Positions 1 to 10,260 of a DNA stretch of 64,000 nucleotides are shown piece after piece. The notes under the pieces were generated by a model that saw only the letters and a list, made by a program, of their open reading frames with translations, did not search any database and had not been told where the DNA came from. The first letter of the stretch is position 1. Each line of letters starts with the position of its first letter. A program made the position numbers and the translations under genes. Source of the stretch: Schistocerca nitens (lineage: Eukaryota; Arthropoda; Insecta; Orthoptera; Acrididae); assembly GCF_023898315.1 (NCBI RefSeq), contig NC_064621.1, forward strand, positions 123,465,521 through 123,529,520, in the 5' to 3' direction.

Positions 1-23
1 TTAGCTTTGGTGAATTTCTTTTT

Positions 24-220
24 GCCGGCCGCGGTGGTCTAGCGGTTCTAGGCGCTCAGTCAGGAACCGCGCGACTGCTACGGTCGCAGGTTCGAATCCT
101 GCCGCGGGCATGGATGTGTGTGATGTCCTTAGGTTAGTTAGGTTTAAGTAGTTCTAAGTTCTAGGGGACTTATGACCACAGATGTTGACTCCCATAGTGC
201 TCAGAGCCATTTGAACCATT
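24..220 (+). mobile_element. tRNA-derived SINE, family A, full length
   Basis: The tRNA-like head has a box A-like stretch (TGGTCTAGCGGTTCTAGGCGC) and box B (GGTTCGAATCC). It is followed by the family tail (TTAGGTTAGTTAGGTTTAAG, then CTCAGAGCCATTTGAACC). A 13-bp perfect target duplication TGAATTTCTTTTT (11-23 and 221-233) marks insertion into the CR1 fragment. Confidence 0.93.
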
Positions 221-435
221 TGAATTTCTTTTTCACGGAATTGAGCCTCGCTACGACTGTGTGTTCACTAATCCCTGTATCCGTGGTGATGCCCAGGATT
301 ATTTGTGGCTAAGAGTTCAAGTGTGTTTTCGTAACCATTTACAATTTGAACGGCCTAGTGAACTAATTGTTCAAAATAATTTTAAAAAAAGCATTTAGAA
401 CAATTACGGAAGTTGTCTTCTATCTGCAATAGGGT

Positions 436-630
436 TGGTTCAAATGGCTCTGAGCACTATGGGACTCAACTGCTGAGGTCATAAGTCCCCTAGAACTTAG
501 AACTACTTAAACCTAACTAACCTAAGGACAACACACACATCCATGCCCGAGGCAGGATTCGAACCTGCGACCGTAGCGGTCGCGCGGTTCCAGACTGTAG
601 CGCCAGAACCGCTCGGCCACCAGCGGCCGG
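436..630 (-). mobile_element. tRNA-derived SINE, family A, full length
   Basis: This is the same family as 24-220 in the opposite orientation. A 16-bp target duplication (420-435 CTATCTGCAATAGGGT; 631-646 with one mismatch) shows that it interrupted the CR1 endonuclease fragment. Head and tail are complete. Confidence 0.93.
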
Positions 631-905
631 CTATCTACAATAGGGTCTGAAAATGTATTTTTGTCTACTTACGGAAGGTAGATTGAAGTCACTGCCAACT
701 ATAATTGTATGAGTAGGCTACCTATTTGTGATGAGACTCAAGTTTTCTTTGAACTGTTCAGCAACTGTTTCATCTGAGACCGAAGGTCGGTAAAAGGAGC
801 CAGTTATTAATTTATTCCGGTTGTCAAATATAGCCTGTGCCCACACTAAGTCACAGGAACTATATGCTTCAATGTCGCTTGTGAGCTGGAACACGCGTTG
901 CATTA

Positions 906-1591
906 TTTTTCCTTAAGTTGTGCTTCTTGTTTCTGTTGTAGTGCAGACCTTTACAATTACGGCTTTTCCCTCCAAAACCTAGGACGCTTTCTCTGTGACT
1001 CTGTAAATACCAAAGCTAATCAACGTAGAAAAACAACGTACGTTACAAGCATAGCAGTCTGTATTACTTCATTTCCTTATTTCTAACATTTGAAATATGT
1101 ACGTCGACTTTAGATGACATGTCAATTTTAGAGAGTAAATTAATGTGGAGTATGTCGTTCTTCTTTTCAAAAGTTCACATACCCATTGCTTCTTTCCTTA
1201 TTGTCTTTTGTGCATGTGGTAATTAAAGTAGGCACAAATGCAGTGACCAAAAAGAAATGATTAGCGTACATTCGCATTCTCTTTACATCGTTGCTTTCTT
1301 GTTGTTCCCATGGTGATGGACTATTTCTATCGCAATAAGTAAGCGTGAAAGGACGCTACCGTACAGACAGAGGGATCTATATTTACACTTGACAGAACTA
1401 ATTACATACTGACATAATCGTCGGCATTGCTTTCGTTTCCCAAAAGTTATAAATATTTCGATTTCGGAGATGAAGGTCTGTATTTGGCCAAGATGTCGAA
1501 GAAGAAGGTCCCTTACGTACTGGTTGTATCGAGTAAGATGTGAAGACGGCGGCTTGAAAGCGGACAGAAGAAGTACGAGGAAGGGCGTCCC
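906..1591. other. Unassigned sequence
   Basis: AT-rich sequence without a credible reading frame, terminal repeat or tRNA-like motif. I see nothing I can name here. Confidence 0.5.
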
Positions 1592-1604
1592 TTACCTGAG
1601 GGAT

Positions 1605-1839
1605 GTCCGCCCCGGTAGCTGAGTGGTCAGCGTGACAGACTGTCAATCCTAAGGGCCCGGGTTCGATTCCCGGCTGGGTCGGAAATTTTCTCCGCTCAGG
1701 GACTGGGTGTTGTGTTGTCCTAATCATCATCATTTCATCCCCATCGACACGCAGGCCGCCGAAGTGGGGTCAAATCGAAAGACCTGCACCAGGCGAACGG
1801 TCTACCCGATGGGAGGCCCTAGCCACACGACATTTCCAT
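1605..1839 (+). mobile_element. tRNA-derived SINE, family B
   Basis: The head CCGGTAGCTGAGTGGTCAGC followed by GGGTTCGATTCCCGGC is a tRNA-like box A / box B pair. The body (TTTTCTCCGCTCAG, GGGTGTTGTGTTGTCC, CATCATCATTTCATCCCC) differs from family A. A 13-bp target duplication TTACCTGASGGAT (1592-1604 and 1840-1852, one mismatch) defines the ends. A second copy lies at 41869-42092. Confidence 0.9.
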
Positions 1840-1852
1840 TTACCTGACGGAT

Positions 1853-2298
1853 CGCTACTCAAGCTACCTGGCGAAGGGGCAAGTGTGGCAAACGTCCGGC
1901 GTGGCAAATGTCCGGCATTCGCTGGAAATCACCCGCAAATTCGGACTCCCGAGGTCTAGGGAGTATCTACAGTATGTGACAATGTCATCACACGCAACAA
2001 CCACCGTACAATGCGGCACGTACAGTCGGACACTCAGGCAAATGCAGGGTGGAGCAAATTGAAGTGGTCCAGACGAGTGGATACGACTAGACGTGCATGT
2101 ATGCATATAACCACACCCAAATGACACGCACATAACATGTACGACCGCCACGTGATCACGTGATCCACACCGGTTCAAAGTGTAGTGCGGGCTGTGTCAG
2201 TGAGAGTGCTGCAGTGCAAAGGGGGCGATGGTAGTCACAGTGGAGCATCGGCTGTTCGTTGTGGAAAGTTACGTGACAACAAAGGAGTGGAAACGGTG
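1853..2298. other. Unassigned sequence
   Basis: Mixed-composition sequence between two SINEs, with a short local duplication near 1878-1920 (GTGTGGCAAACGTCCGGC / GTGGCAAATGTCCGGC). No coding or terminal-repeat signal is recognised. Confidence 0.5.
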
Positions 2299-2466
2299 GC
2301 CGGCCGGGTGGCCGAGCGATTCTACGCGCTACAGTCTGGAACCGCGCGACCGCTGAGGTCGCACGCTCAAATCCTGTCTCGGCCATGGATGTGTGTGATG
2401 TCGTTAGGTTAGTTAGGTTTAAGTAGTTTTAAGTTGTAGGGGACTGATGACCTCAGACGTTAAGTA
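2299..2466 (+). mobile_element. SINE family A, 3'-truncated
   Basis: The tRNA-like head and the TTAGGTTAGTTAGGTTTAAG core are present. The sequence stops at about GACGTTAAGT, so the usual CCCATAGTGCTCAGAGCC tail is missing. No target duplication was found, in keeping with later deletion of the 3' end. Confidence 0.85.
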
Positions 2467-3979
2467 GTGTACATGAAGGAGCGTACATCCAGTAAGTCTT
2501 CAGTTCTTATTTAATTGCTTGTCGTCTTTGAGGTCTTTGTATCATCAAGTAGATCGAGTTGCATCTGTTGCGCAACAGATGTAATTCTTTACAGTCTCAA
2601 CTAAACCGTATAAAGATTGCTTGAAAGACGCACAAATTGAAAAACTCATTCTCGTGCCAAAAAGGGTAACATCACGTTCGTCATGCCGAGGTGAAGTGTG
2701 AAAAGAATCTCTTTCAATCCTATAAATAAATGAAGAACTTTTTGAATTTTTGAAGGACAAAGGAGAATCAGGTAGATCATATAAAATATCAAACATGTCA
2801 AAGACACAAACGGGACTGTATACAGAGTCTTGGGACAAGTAAACAAAATCAATGGAGCTCTGGAGAACCATGCACTGCAGCGCAGAAACCCATATCGAGC
2901 TTCACACAAGCAGAAAGGTATTAGCATTGAACCATTTTAGGTGAAAGCTGCTGAGTTAGCAGACTGCACGGAGTACTAATTTGGAATGCGGCGCAAGTGC
3001 AAAGTAAATGACTTTCATGATTTATGATTTAATGTCAAGGTTTGTTTTCCTCGTATTGAGGACGCCCCAATAACGTACCTGTCACTTATAATCCAAACGA
3101 CATTGGAAAAACATCATTCTCATCAAATAAGATTATCAAGAACAGGTTTAGCACCTCCAAGTTACAAGAAATGCTTATCGTTTCGATTTCACCTCATTAC
3201 TGAAAGTGAAATTTTAAGACAACGATGATATGAAGTTATTACACGTAGCTTTCCTTAGCACGAAGTGTAGGAGCAAACAGTTTGTTTGAAACTTACATTT
3301 TAAGGCTGATTGATTCAGAATGTATTGTATCTCAATTAAATAGCAGTAAAGTTTGCTTGAATTTTACATTCGTTATCTTGAATTTATCCAATAAACTTGT
3401 TTGCTTACAGCTACCATATGTAATTTTTCAAACTGAAATATTGATTTTTGCATGGACTTGTATGTCAACATAATGTTATTTTCTTTTTTAAAAAAAATAG
3501 TTTCCCATGACGCAATTAATATATCTTCATTCTTATAATTCCATCACTTCATTAAATCATTACTTTTTGCTTTGAAAAGACTAATATTAAAAAGAAGTCT
3601 GAAATTCTGTGTTAAAGGCTTTTAATCGGGAAGTTGCTCTAAAGTGCTATGTTTGTGGGTTGGTTTCTCCTGCTGGGACCCATAGCGCAGCGTCAGCTTC
3701 TGTCTCTAGCGATCTAAAACACGGGCCCGAGTCTCGAAAGAGTGCTAAATTACGAGTTCTGACTTCATTAGATGAAAATTTAAACCAGAGGCAATCCTAC
3801 TTCGCAGTAACGGTCTTTCTTTTCTTACTTTGCTTCCTTGCCAGTGTTCTCCCGCCACTTTTACTTTCGTGACCAAGTTGCATTCACAATGTACATATAA
3901 AACTGATGAAAAATGAGTTTATTTGTGATTACAAAAGATTTATCAATAACGGAAATACAACTGCAAGAATGCGCATAGT
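2467..3979. other. Unassigned AT-rich sequence
   Basis: About 1.5 kb of AT-rich DNA. Short open frames on both strands (for example 2545-2871 minus and 3609-3872 plus) have no recognisable motif and overlap each other, as expected by chance. I see no repeat ends here. Confidence 0.5.
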
Positions 3980-3993
3980 TATAGTCGATAACA

Positions 3994-4194
3994 GCCGGCC
4001 GAAGTGGCCGTGCGGTTAAAGGCGCTGCAGTCTGGAACCGCAAGACCGCTACGGTCGGAGGTTCGAATCCTGCCTCGGGCATGGATGTTTGTGATGTCCT
4101 TAGGTTAGTTAGGTTTAACTAGTTCTAAGTTCTAGGGGACTAATGACCTCAGCAGTTGAGTCCCATAGTGCTCAGAGCCATTTGAACCATTTTT
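3994..4194 (+). mobile_element. SINE family A, full length
   Basis: Variant head (GAAGTGGCCGTGCGGTTAAA) with box B GGTTCGAATCC and the complete tail ending TTTGAACC plus a short T run. A perfect 14-bp target duplication TATAGTCGATAACA is at 3980-3993 and 4195-4208. The copy at 27683 carries the same head variant, so the two form a subfamily. Confidence 0.94.
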
Positions 4195-4208
4195 TATAGT
4201 CGATAACA

Positions 4209-4675
4209 CCTTATTAAGCACATGCGCTACATACCCACAAAGTAAACGCGACACTTGTATAAGTCAATTCGCCTACGAGAATACTGCTAAAAGGATGTGA
4301 TTCAGTAAATAAGAGATTTAAGTATTGGTTCAAAATAGTAATGCTTGTTACACTCTGAATGCACACGCGGCTAAGATTATTTACGACTCGGTTCTTCTAT
4401 TTACGTTTTCTGAGATCAAAGATGTAAGAAAGTAAGGTTCCCTCACCTCTTGATATATGAAGACGACGATACTGGTGCAAATTCTGAACCTGTATCCAAT
4501 ATGGTGACATCACATTCTTGAGTATTACGTAATATGTCGTTAGAAGTGTTGATGAAGCTAAATGACTGACGGATCGATGTGATGTAGCAGTTACTGGAAA
4601 TACAGTATACAGAATTTCCTAGTAAGAATGGTCAATGTTTAGGGAAATGACAGGAACAATCATTTGAAGTAAAAA
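4209..4675. other. Unassigned sequence
   Basis: AT-rich spacer between a SINE and the left terminal repeat of the composite transposon. No gene or repeat is recognised. Confidence 0.5.
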
Positions 4676-5120
4676 CCTTCATACGGAAATGTGCCCTATT
4701 CCGAATGGTTTCCGAGATACAGCACATTTAATGTACATTGTTATTTATTCTCTGTATTCTTCAATATACGGTTTGGTTTAGACGTGTACACATGTACGAC
4801 AGTTAGTTGCATTACATTTCACGAAGCATCAAATGAAAAATACTTATTTTTTAACACATTCATCTCTAAAAATTATCGCACAGTTCAGAACAAATGTTCG
4901 GATGACGCATACTCAACTTCAGTGCATTTGTGCACTGTTGGGAGAACTTTTCGTGTTGCTTGTCTGAGTGCTTCTGCACGTTCCGTAATGAGAGCGGCAG
5001 CGTCCATGATGCGAACAACCAGCTCATTTCGTGTATCCACCTTCCGTTTATACACCTCAGATTGCATCCAACCTCATAAACAAAAATCTAGTGGCGTAAG
5101 GTCTGGCGCTCACGGTGGCC

Positions 5121-5329
5121 ATTTAAATGGCTCTGAGCACTATGGGACTTAACATCTATGGCCATCAGTCCCCTAGAACTTAGAACTACTTAAACCTAAC
5201 TAACCTAAGGACATCACACAACACCCAGTCATCACGAGGCAGAGAAAATCCCAGACCCCGCCGGGAATCGAACCCGGGAACCCGGGCGCGGGAAGCGAGA
5301 ACGCTACCGCACGACCACGAGCTGCGGAC
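5121..5329 (-). mobile_element. SINE family A tail with an alternative, longer tRNA head
   Basis: The tail is that of family A (AAATGGCTCTGAGCACTATGG ... CCTAACTAACCTAAGG). The head differs: box B is GGGTTCGATTCCCGGC on the element strand, followed by a GATTTTCTCTGCCTCGTGATGACTGGG spacer absent from other copies. The element interrupts the DD41D transposase just before its third catalytic motif. I could not define a target duplication, so the exact ends are approximate. Confidence 0.85.
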
Positions 5330-5426
5330 AATCGTATTACACGACCAATCCAGTTAGGCTAAGTTTGGTTGAGATACTCCTTCACATGTCCGGTAAAATT
5401 TGGAGGCGTCCGTCATGCTACAAATA

Positions 5427-6847
5427 CACTCCTGGAAATTGAAATAAGAACACCGTGAATTCATTGTCCCAGGAAGGGGAAACTTTATTGACACATTCCT
5501 GGGGTCAGATACATCACATGATCACACTGACAGAACCACAGGCACATAGACACAGGCAACAGAGCATGCACAATGTCGGCACTAGTACAGTGTATATCCA
5601 CCTTTCGCAGCAATGCAGGCTGCTATTCTCCCATGGAGACGATCGTAGAGATGCTGGATGTAGTCCTGTGGAACGGCTTGCCATGCCATTTCCACCTGGC
5701 GCCTCAGTTGGACCAGCGTTCGTGCTGGACGTGCAGACGGCGTGAGACGACGCTTCATCCAGTCCCAAACATGCTCAATGGGGGACAAATCCGGAGGTCT
5801 TGCTGGCCAAGGTAGTTGACTTACACCTTCTAGAGCACGTTGGGTGGCACGGGATACATGCGGACCTGCATTGTCCTGTTGGAACAGCAAGTTCCCTTGC
5901 CGGTCTAGGAATGGTAGAACGATGGGTTCGATGACGGTTTGGATGTACCGTGCACTATTCAGTGTCCCCTCGACGATCACCAGTGGTGTACGGCCAGTGT
6001 AGGAGATCGCTCTCCACACCATGATGCCGGGTGTCGGCCCTGTGTGCCTCGGTCGTATGCAGTCCTGATTGTGGCGCTCACCTGCACGGCGCCAACACGC
6101 ATACGACCATCATTGGCACCAAGGCAGAAGCGACTCTCATCGCTGAAGACGACACGTCTCCATTCGTCCCTCCATTCACGCCTGTCGCGACACCACTGGA
6201 GGCGGGCTGCACGATGTTGGGGCGTGAGCGGAAGACGGCCTAACGGTGTGCGGGACCGTAGCCCAGCTTCATGGAGACGGTTGCGAATGGTCCTCGCCGA
6301 TACCCCAGGAGCAACAGTGTCCCTAATTTGCTGGGAAGTGGCGGTGCGGTCCCCTACGGCACTGCGTAGCATCCTACGGTCTTGGCGTGCATCCGTGCGT
6401 CGCTGCGGTCCGGTCCCAGGTCGACGGGCACGTGCACCTTCCGCCGACCACTGGCGACAACATCGATGTACTGTGGAGACCTCACGCCTCACGTGTTGAG
6501 CAATTCGGCGGTACGTCCACCCGGCCTCCCGCATGCCCACTATACGCCCTCGCTCAAAGTCCGTCAACTGCACATACGGTTCACGTCCACGCTGTCGCGG
6601 CATGCTACCTGTGTTAAAGACTGCGATGGAGCTCCGTATGCCACGGCAAACTGTCTGACACTGACGGCGGCGGTGCACAAATGCTGCGCAGCTAGCGCCA
6701 TTCGACGGCCAACACCGCGGTTCCTGGTGTGTCCGCTGTGTCGTGCGTGTGATCGTTGCTTGTACAGCCCTCTCGCAGTGTCCGGAGCAAGTATGGTGGG
6801 TCTGACACACCGGTGTCAATGTGTTCTTTTTTCCATTTCCAGGAGTG
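5427..6847 (-). mobile_element. Tc1-like transposon, copy 1 (1421 bp)
   Basis: The inverted terminal repeats begin CACTCCTGGAAATTGAAATAAG and end with the mirrored CCATTTCCAGGAGTG. TA is duplicated at 5425-5426 and 6848-6849. The element is nearly identical along its length to the copy at 43889-45314. It sits inside the DD41D transposon, whose transposase continues on both sides (FEDVPLATQTA to the right, the MHDGAP-equivalent decayed block to the left). One transposase gene on the minus strand fills most of the element. Confidence 0.95.
5582..6603 (-). pseudogene. Tc1-like transposase, copy 1, single-base frameshift
   Basis: This encodes a cut-and-paste DDE transposase that would act on its own terminal repeats in the nucleus. 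The start is taken at MPRQRGREPYVQLTDFERGR, the first Met of the N-terminal helix-turn-helix. Then come the second helix-turn-helix (TSQQIRDTVAPGVSARTIRN), first Asp in FSDESRF, second Asp in FQQDNAGPH (Arg replaced by Gly compared with copy 2), and Glu in SPIEHVWD. I count 32 residues between second Asp and Glu, fewer than the 34 usual for Tc1. The frame breaks near 6091, where copy 1 lacks one base relative to copy 2 (GCCAACACG versus GACAAACACG), separating 5977-6603 from 5582-6022. The protein is therefore not expected to be functional. Confidence 0.9.
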
Positions 6848-8406
6848 TACATTGCAGTTTGCGTAGCTAAAGGAACATCCTCAAATTGTTCAACAAACGA
6901 ATTTTTCCAAAACAATGCAAGTAATTCTATCCCGTCGTTCACTCTTCTGAAATGACTGTACCTGTCAACACGTTACCGATCCTGCCGCACCAAACATTGA
7001 CTGAAAAACGAACTTGGAAACCGATTTCCACTGCAGTGTGCGTATTTTCTTGAGACGATAGGTGATTATTGCGCGAGTTGTTGATTCCACTCCGTGTAAA
7101 CGTGGCTTCATTACTGGACAGTATTAATAGAAGCAAATGACGATAGTCATTTAACCGGAGATAAAATTCAAGTCATGTGGCTTTGTCGCCAATGTGAAGG
7201 TTGTGGACGTACTGTATATGAGATGGATATAAGTTTTACACGTGTATTTTTCGCCGTACACTGGACACTGATATCCGTAGAAATTCTCTGTGTGCTGCTA
7301 GTATGACTACGCTGCAACGTTTCGGCAATGTGTCACTGTTTGTGCACAAGTTGTTGAACTACACGTTCACAAGAAAATTAGGAGCTAGGAAGAATACTTA
7401 TTTCACGCAATGTGCTGAAAACTCTGGTAAACACTCTTGGATCAGGAATTCAGCGAGTCGGCAAGCGCAGACGTTATACTTCGACAGCAGCATAAATACT
7501 ACCATCGTAGAAGCCGTAAACATACGTCTCATCTTCATTAGTGAAGATGTGTGGCATTCTAGCCGGCACGTCTATGAAGTCTATTAGAAAAGTATCCGAT
7601 GTTTGGACGGGGGGAAAAAACTGGCTTACCTGGAGAGTAGGACACCTGATCACACTTAAAGTAGTTCCATTGGGATTCCACTCACTTCTCCCAGTGGTGC
7701 CACCACTGTTGGAAGCACGCCGAAAAAGTCTGTTTCGGGACAAAGTTTAGCCTGGCTGGCATTGCTGGCATGATGTCCTCTCTTGTCTGAAATCGCGTTC
7801 CTTTCAATGGCCTCTTGAGTTTTGGGAGTAGCCAGAAGTCTCAGGGGCCATATCAGGAGAGTACGGAGCCTCTTGAAGCACAGGAATCTGGATTTTAGCC
7901 AAAATAGTCTGAATCAAGTGCAAGGAATGTGCTGGAGCAGAATCGTGATGGAGGTGCCAGTTCCCTGTTGATCGCATGTTCTGTCTCCTGTGCCGCACAT
8001 CATCACGTAGGCGGCGGAAGATATCCCTGCAGTACTCTTTGGTGATTGTTTGACCCTGTGGTGCTTACTCGTGGCGTACCACACCGTGCGAATCATAGAA
8101 AGCAGTCAGCATTACTTTGGCTTTGCTGCGCACTTGGCTGGGCATCTTTCGTCGTGGCGACGAGGAATGTTTCCATATGACGACCGGGATTTGGTTTCCG
8201 TGTCTTGCCCTGCACCCAAGACTAGAAACCGGTGATCAGGGTGTTTACGAAGTCAGGTTCACTGTTTGCGGAGTCCAGCATGTCCTATGAGACTGCTTTT
8301 GCTCCACCGTCAGCAGCTTCGGTACGAATTTCGCTGACTCTCACTTCAAGGCCAAATCTTCGGTCACCATGGAATGCGCCGGATAAGTGCTGATGTCTAC
8401 TTCTTC

Positions 8407-8612
8407 GCCCGCATCTCGTGGTCGTGCGGTAGCGTTCTCGCTACCCACGCCCGGGTTCCCGGGTTCGATTCCAGGCGGGGTCAGGGATTTTCTCTGCCTT
8501 GTGATGGCTGGGTGTTGTGTGATGTCCTTAGGTTATTTAGGTTTAAGTAGTTCTGTTCTAGGGGACTGATGACCATAGATGTTAAGTCCCATAGTGCTCA
8601 GAACCATTTTTT
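8407..8612 (+). mobile_element. SINE with the alternative long tRNA head and family A tail
   Basis: Head GTGGTCGTGCGGTAGCGTTC with GGGTTCGATTCCAGGC, then the GGATTTTCTCTGCCTTGTGATGGCTGGG spacer and the family A tail. A perfect 11-bp target duplication TCTACTTCTTC is at 8396-8406 and 8613-8623. It is inserted in the mariner at 7575-9284 and is the same chimeric subfamily as 5121-5329. Confidence 0.93.
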
Positions 8613-9001
8613 TCTACTTCTTCCGCAGTTTCTCTGATCGTCCCACGACGGTCCTGCGTCACCACAGCTTTCACTTTGGCAATGACCTCATCATTTCGGC
8701 AAGTTGGTGGTCGACCGGAGCGTGTCTCGCTTTCCACTGATGTGCAGCCGTCCATAAACAGGTTGAACTACTCCTTAATCTGTCACCGAAATCCGTTTGA
8801 ATCTTCCAAATGATTCACCTGGCTAACGCCCAGTTTCTGGCAAAATTTGATGCAGTAGCGTTCCTCCAGTCGCTTTGTCGTTTCCCTTGCAATGAAAAAC
8901 CGACGCGACCACTACACACACCTTACCTTTGCGAACAGCTGACGCTATTGACAGGAGGGAAAAAATTCACGCCTGCGCTGGAAGGTTCAGAGTCGGCTCA
9001 A

Positions 9002-9192
9002 AAAATGGCTCTGAGCACTATGGGACTCAACTGCTGTGGTCATTAGTCCCCTAGAACTTAGAACTACTTAAACCTAACTAACCTAAGGACATCACACACA
9101 ACCATGCCCGAGGCAGGATTCGAACCTGCGACCGTAGCAGTCGCACGGTTCCTGACTGCGCGCCTAGAACCGCGAGACCACCGCGGCCGGCC
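9002..9192 (-). mobile_element. SINE family A, full length
   Basis: Complete head and tail. A perfect 13-bp target duplication AGAGTCGGCTCAA is at 8989-9001 and 9193-9205. It lies in the 5' untranslated part of the mariner at 7575-9284. Confidence 0.94.
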
Positions 9193-9518
9193 AGAGTCGG
9201 CTCAAGCAAGCGTTTTAGATTCAGACCCATCAAGCGTTAGCAAAAATAAAAAAAATCGTCGGATGCTTTTTCTAACAGACCTCGTACAAACAAGGTTGAC
9301 CAGTGCTTATCTCTGGTACTTTCTGAATCCCTCGCACTACTTCACTCACAACACACAGTGGGAAACTACGCTTCTGAAGTCGGAAAGATATCCCGTGCAA
9401 AGAGGTTGAAAGCAACGACGTAAGTTGGGCAAGAATAAAACTTCAAAGAGGTTAGGTGGGTAAGACTAGCCCATAAACAAATGTACATTAAATGTGTTCT
9501 ATCTCGGAATCCATTGGG

Positions 9519-9702
9519 TTGGTTCAAATGGGTGTGAGCACTGAGGTCATCAGTCCCCTACAACTTAGAACTACTTAAACCTAATTAACCTAAGGACGAC
9601 ACACACACATCCATGCCCGAGGCAGGATTCGAACCTACGACCGTAGCGGTCGCACGGTTCCAGACTGAAGCGCCTAGAACCGCTCGGCCACTCCGGCCGG
9701 CT
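9519..9702 (-). mobile_element. SINE family A in the right terminal repeat of the DD41D element
   Basis: A perfect 13-bp target duplication GGAATCCATTGGG is at 9506-9518 and 9703-9715. Removing it restores the uninterrupted right terminal repeat that pairs with 4676-4740. The tail end is slightly shortened (AAATGGGTGTGAGCACTGAGG). Confidence 0.93.
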
Positions 9703-9805
9703 GGAATCCATTGGGAATAGGGCATATGTTCATACGAAGTTTTTTTTCTTGAAATGAGCATTCCATTCACTTACAAACTTTGAGGACTCGTGGGAATCAA
9801 GACGG

Positions 9806-10260
9806 CTACTTTTGGCATAGGAACTCACATCGGGAATCGAACTCTTTTGCCGCTACATGCAAAATACCACAGCACACTTTGCTCTCTGACTCCTGCTGCT
9901 TGTCATTTGGGTCCACTTGAAAGAAGGGCTTGATGTGAGGATCTCCGACATCACCACAGATACGGTAACTCCGTAGCACGTTCCGGTACTCACCATCACC
10001 AATCCATTGCTCTCCAGCATCCGCCGCAGCCATAACCCGCGCCCGTAGGCCTTCCTCCGGTGCCACAGGCGTCTCGAAAAACAAGGATTTCATGTGACCC
10101 CAGAGGTGGTAGTCTAGCAGGTTCAAGTCGGGAGAATGTGCAGGCCAAGAAATCGGGCCACAACGTACTTAACCCTATTCAGTGGCGTCGAAAATGCGGG
10201 AGATGTGAACGTGGCTTGTGGCATTTTGCGTGTAACAGGAAACGGGTTATTTCCGGAGAT
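9806..10260 (-). pseudogene. Second DD41D-type transposase, C-terminal fragment
   Basis: Minus-strand translation gives PAHSPDLNLLDYHLWGHMKS, followed by ETPVAPEEGLRARVMAAADA and a cysteine-containing tail to the stop at 9806. The HSPDLxxLDYHLWG block is the third catalytic motif of the same group as 4676-9740, but the protein differs clearly, so this is another family member. Upstream of about 10260 the similarity fades. No terminal repeats were found, so it is a stranded fragment. Confidence 0.75.

Larger units (their letters stand above)
1..905 (-). mobile_element. CR1-like LINE, endonuclease fragment split by two SINEs
   Basis: Read on the minus strand, 647-905 encodes part of an APE-type endonuclease (SCDLVWAQAIFDNRNKLITG, then SFYRP, and a degraded GSDFNLPS just before the SINE junction). 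After the SINE at 436-630, 234-419 continues the same domain (NYFEQLVH, ENTLELLATNNP, then a decayed ISDH block), and 1-23 continues past a second SINE. The order and spacing match the endonuclease of the better CR1 copy at 28215-32060. The fragment runs off the window edge, so its 3' extent is unknown. Stops and indels make it a dead 5'-truncated copy. Confidence 0.8.
7575..9284 (-). mobile_element. Mariner-like transposon carrying two SINEs
   Basis: The left end TGAAGTCTATTAGAAAAG mirrors the right end (reverse complement CGAGGTCTGTTAGAAAAA), with TA at 7573-7574 and 9285-9286. The decayed minus-strand transposase reads from 8920 (RYCIKFCQKLGVSQVNHLED; ESETRSGRPPTCRNDEVIAK), across the SINE at 8407-8612, to WHLHHDSAPAHS (8000-7940), APYSPDMAP, and a C-terminal region near 7650-7740. 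The second catalytic Asp survives (HHDSAPAH), but the third position reads SPDMAPETSG where SPDMAPCDF is usual, so it is lost or shifted. Many stops. It interrupts the N-terminal part of the DD41D element. Confidence 0.85.
4676..9740 (-). mobile_element. DD41D-type (rosa-like) IS630-Tc1-mariner transposon, disrupted by nested insertions
   Basis: The outer ends are inverted: 4676-4740 (CCTTCATACGG... to ...CATTTAATGTACATT) matches the reverse complement of 9484-9740 once the SINE in the right arm is removed. The minus-strand transposase is in pieces in the right order. N-terminal and middle pieces lie at about 7500 down to 6850 (FTNEDETYVYGFYDGS; LYPSHIQYVHNLHIGDKAT; SSNEATFTRSGINNSRNNHL; NVWCGR; FEDVPLATQTA). 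The C-terminal pieces lie at about 5420 down to 4885 (APDLTPLDFCL, GWMQSEVYKRKVDTRNELVV). Pieces interrupted by the Tc1 at 5427, the mariner at 7575 and the SINEs rejoin in sequence. Several in-frame stops make it long dead. Confidence 0.82.

Noticed and set aside
24-220. Possible functional tRNA genes at SINE heads
   Set aside because: Each head is followed by the SINE tail and bounded by target duplications, and the cloverleafs carry mismatches. They are retroposed tRNA-like sequences.
3609-3872. 87-residue frame with a hydrophobic C-terminus (FLFLLCFLASVLPPLLLS)
   Set aside because: A single short frame in unassigned AT-rich DNA; hydrophobic runs are expected by chance from T-rich sequence.
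4691-5152. 153-residue plus-strand frame
   Set aside because: It runs antisense to the DD41D transposase C-terminus and into a SINE; no independent evidence.
5939-6499. 186-residue plus-strand frame inside Tc1 copy 1
   Set aside because: It is the antisense shadow of the transposase, and the same holds for the frames at 44401-45322.
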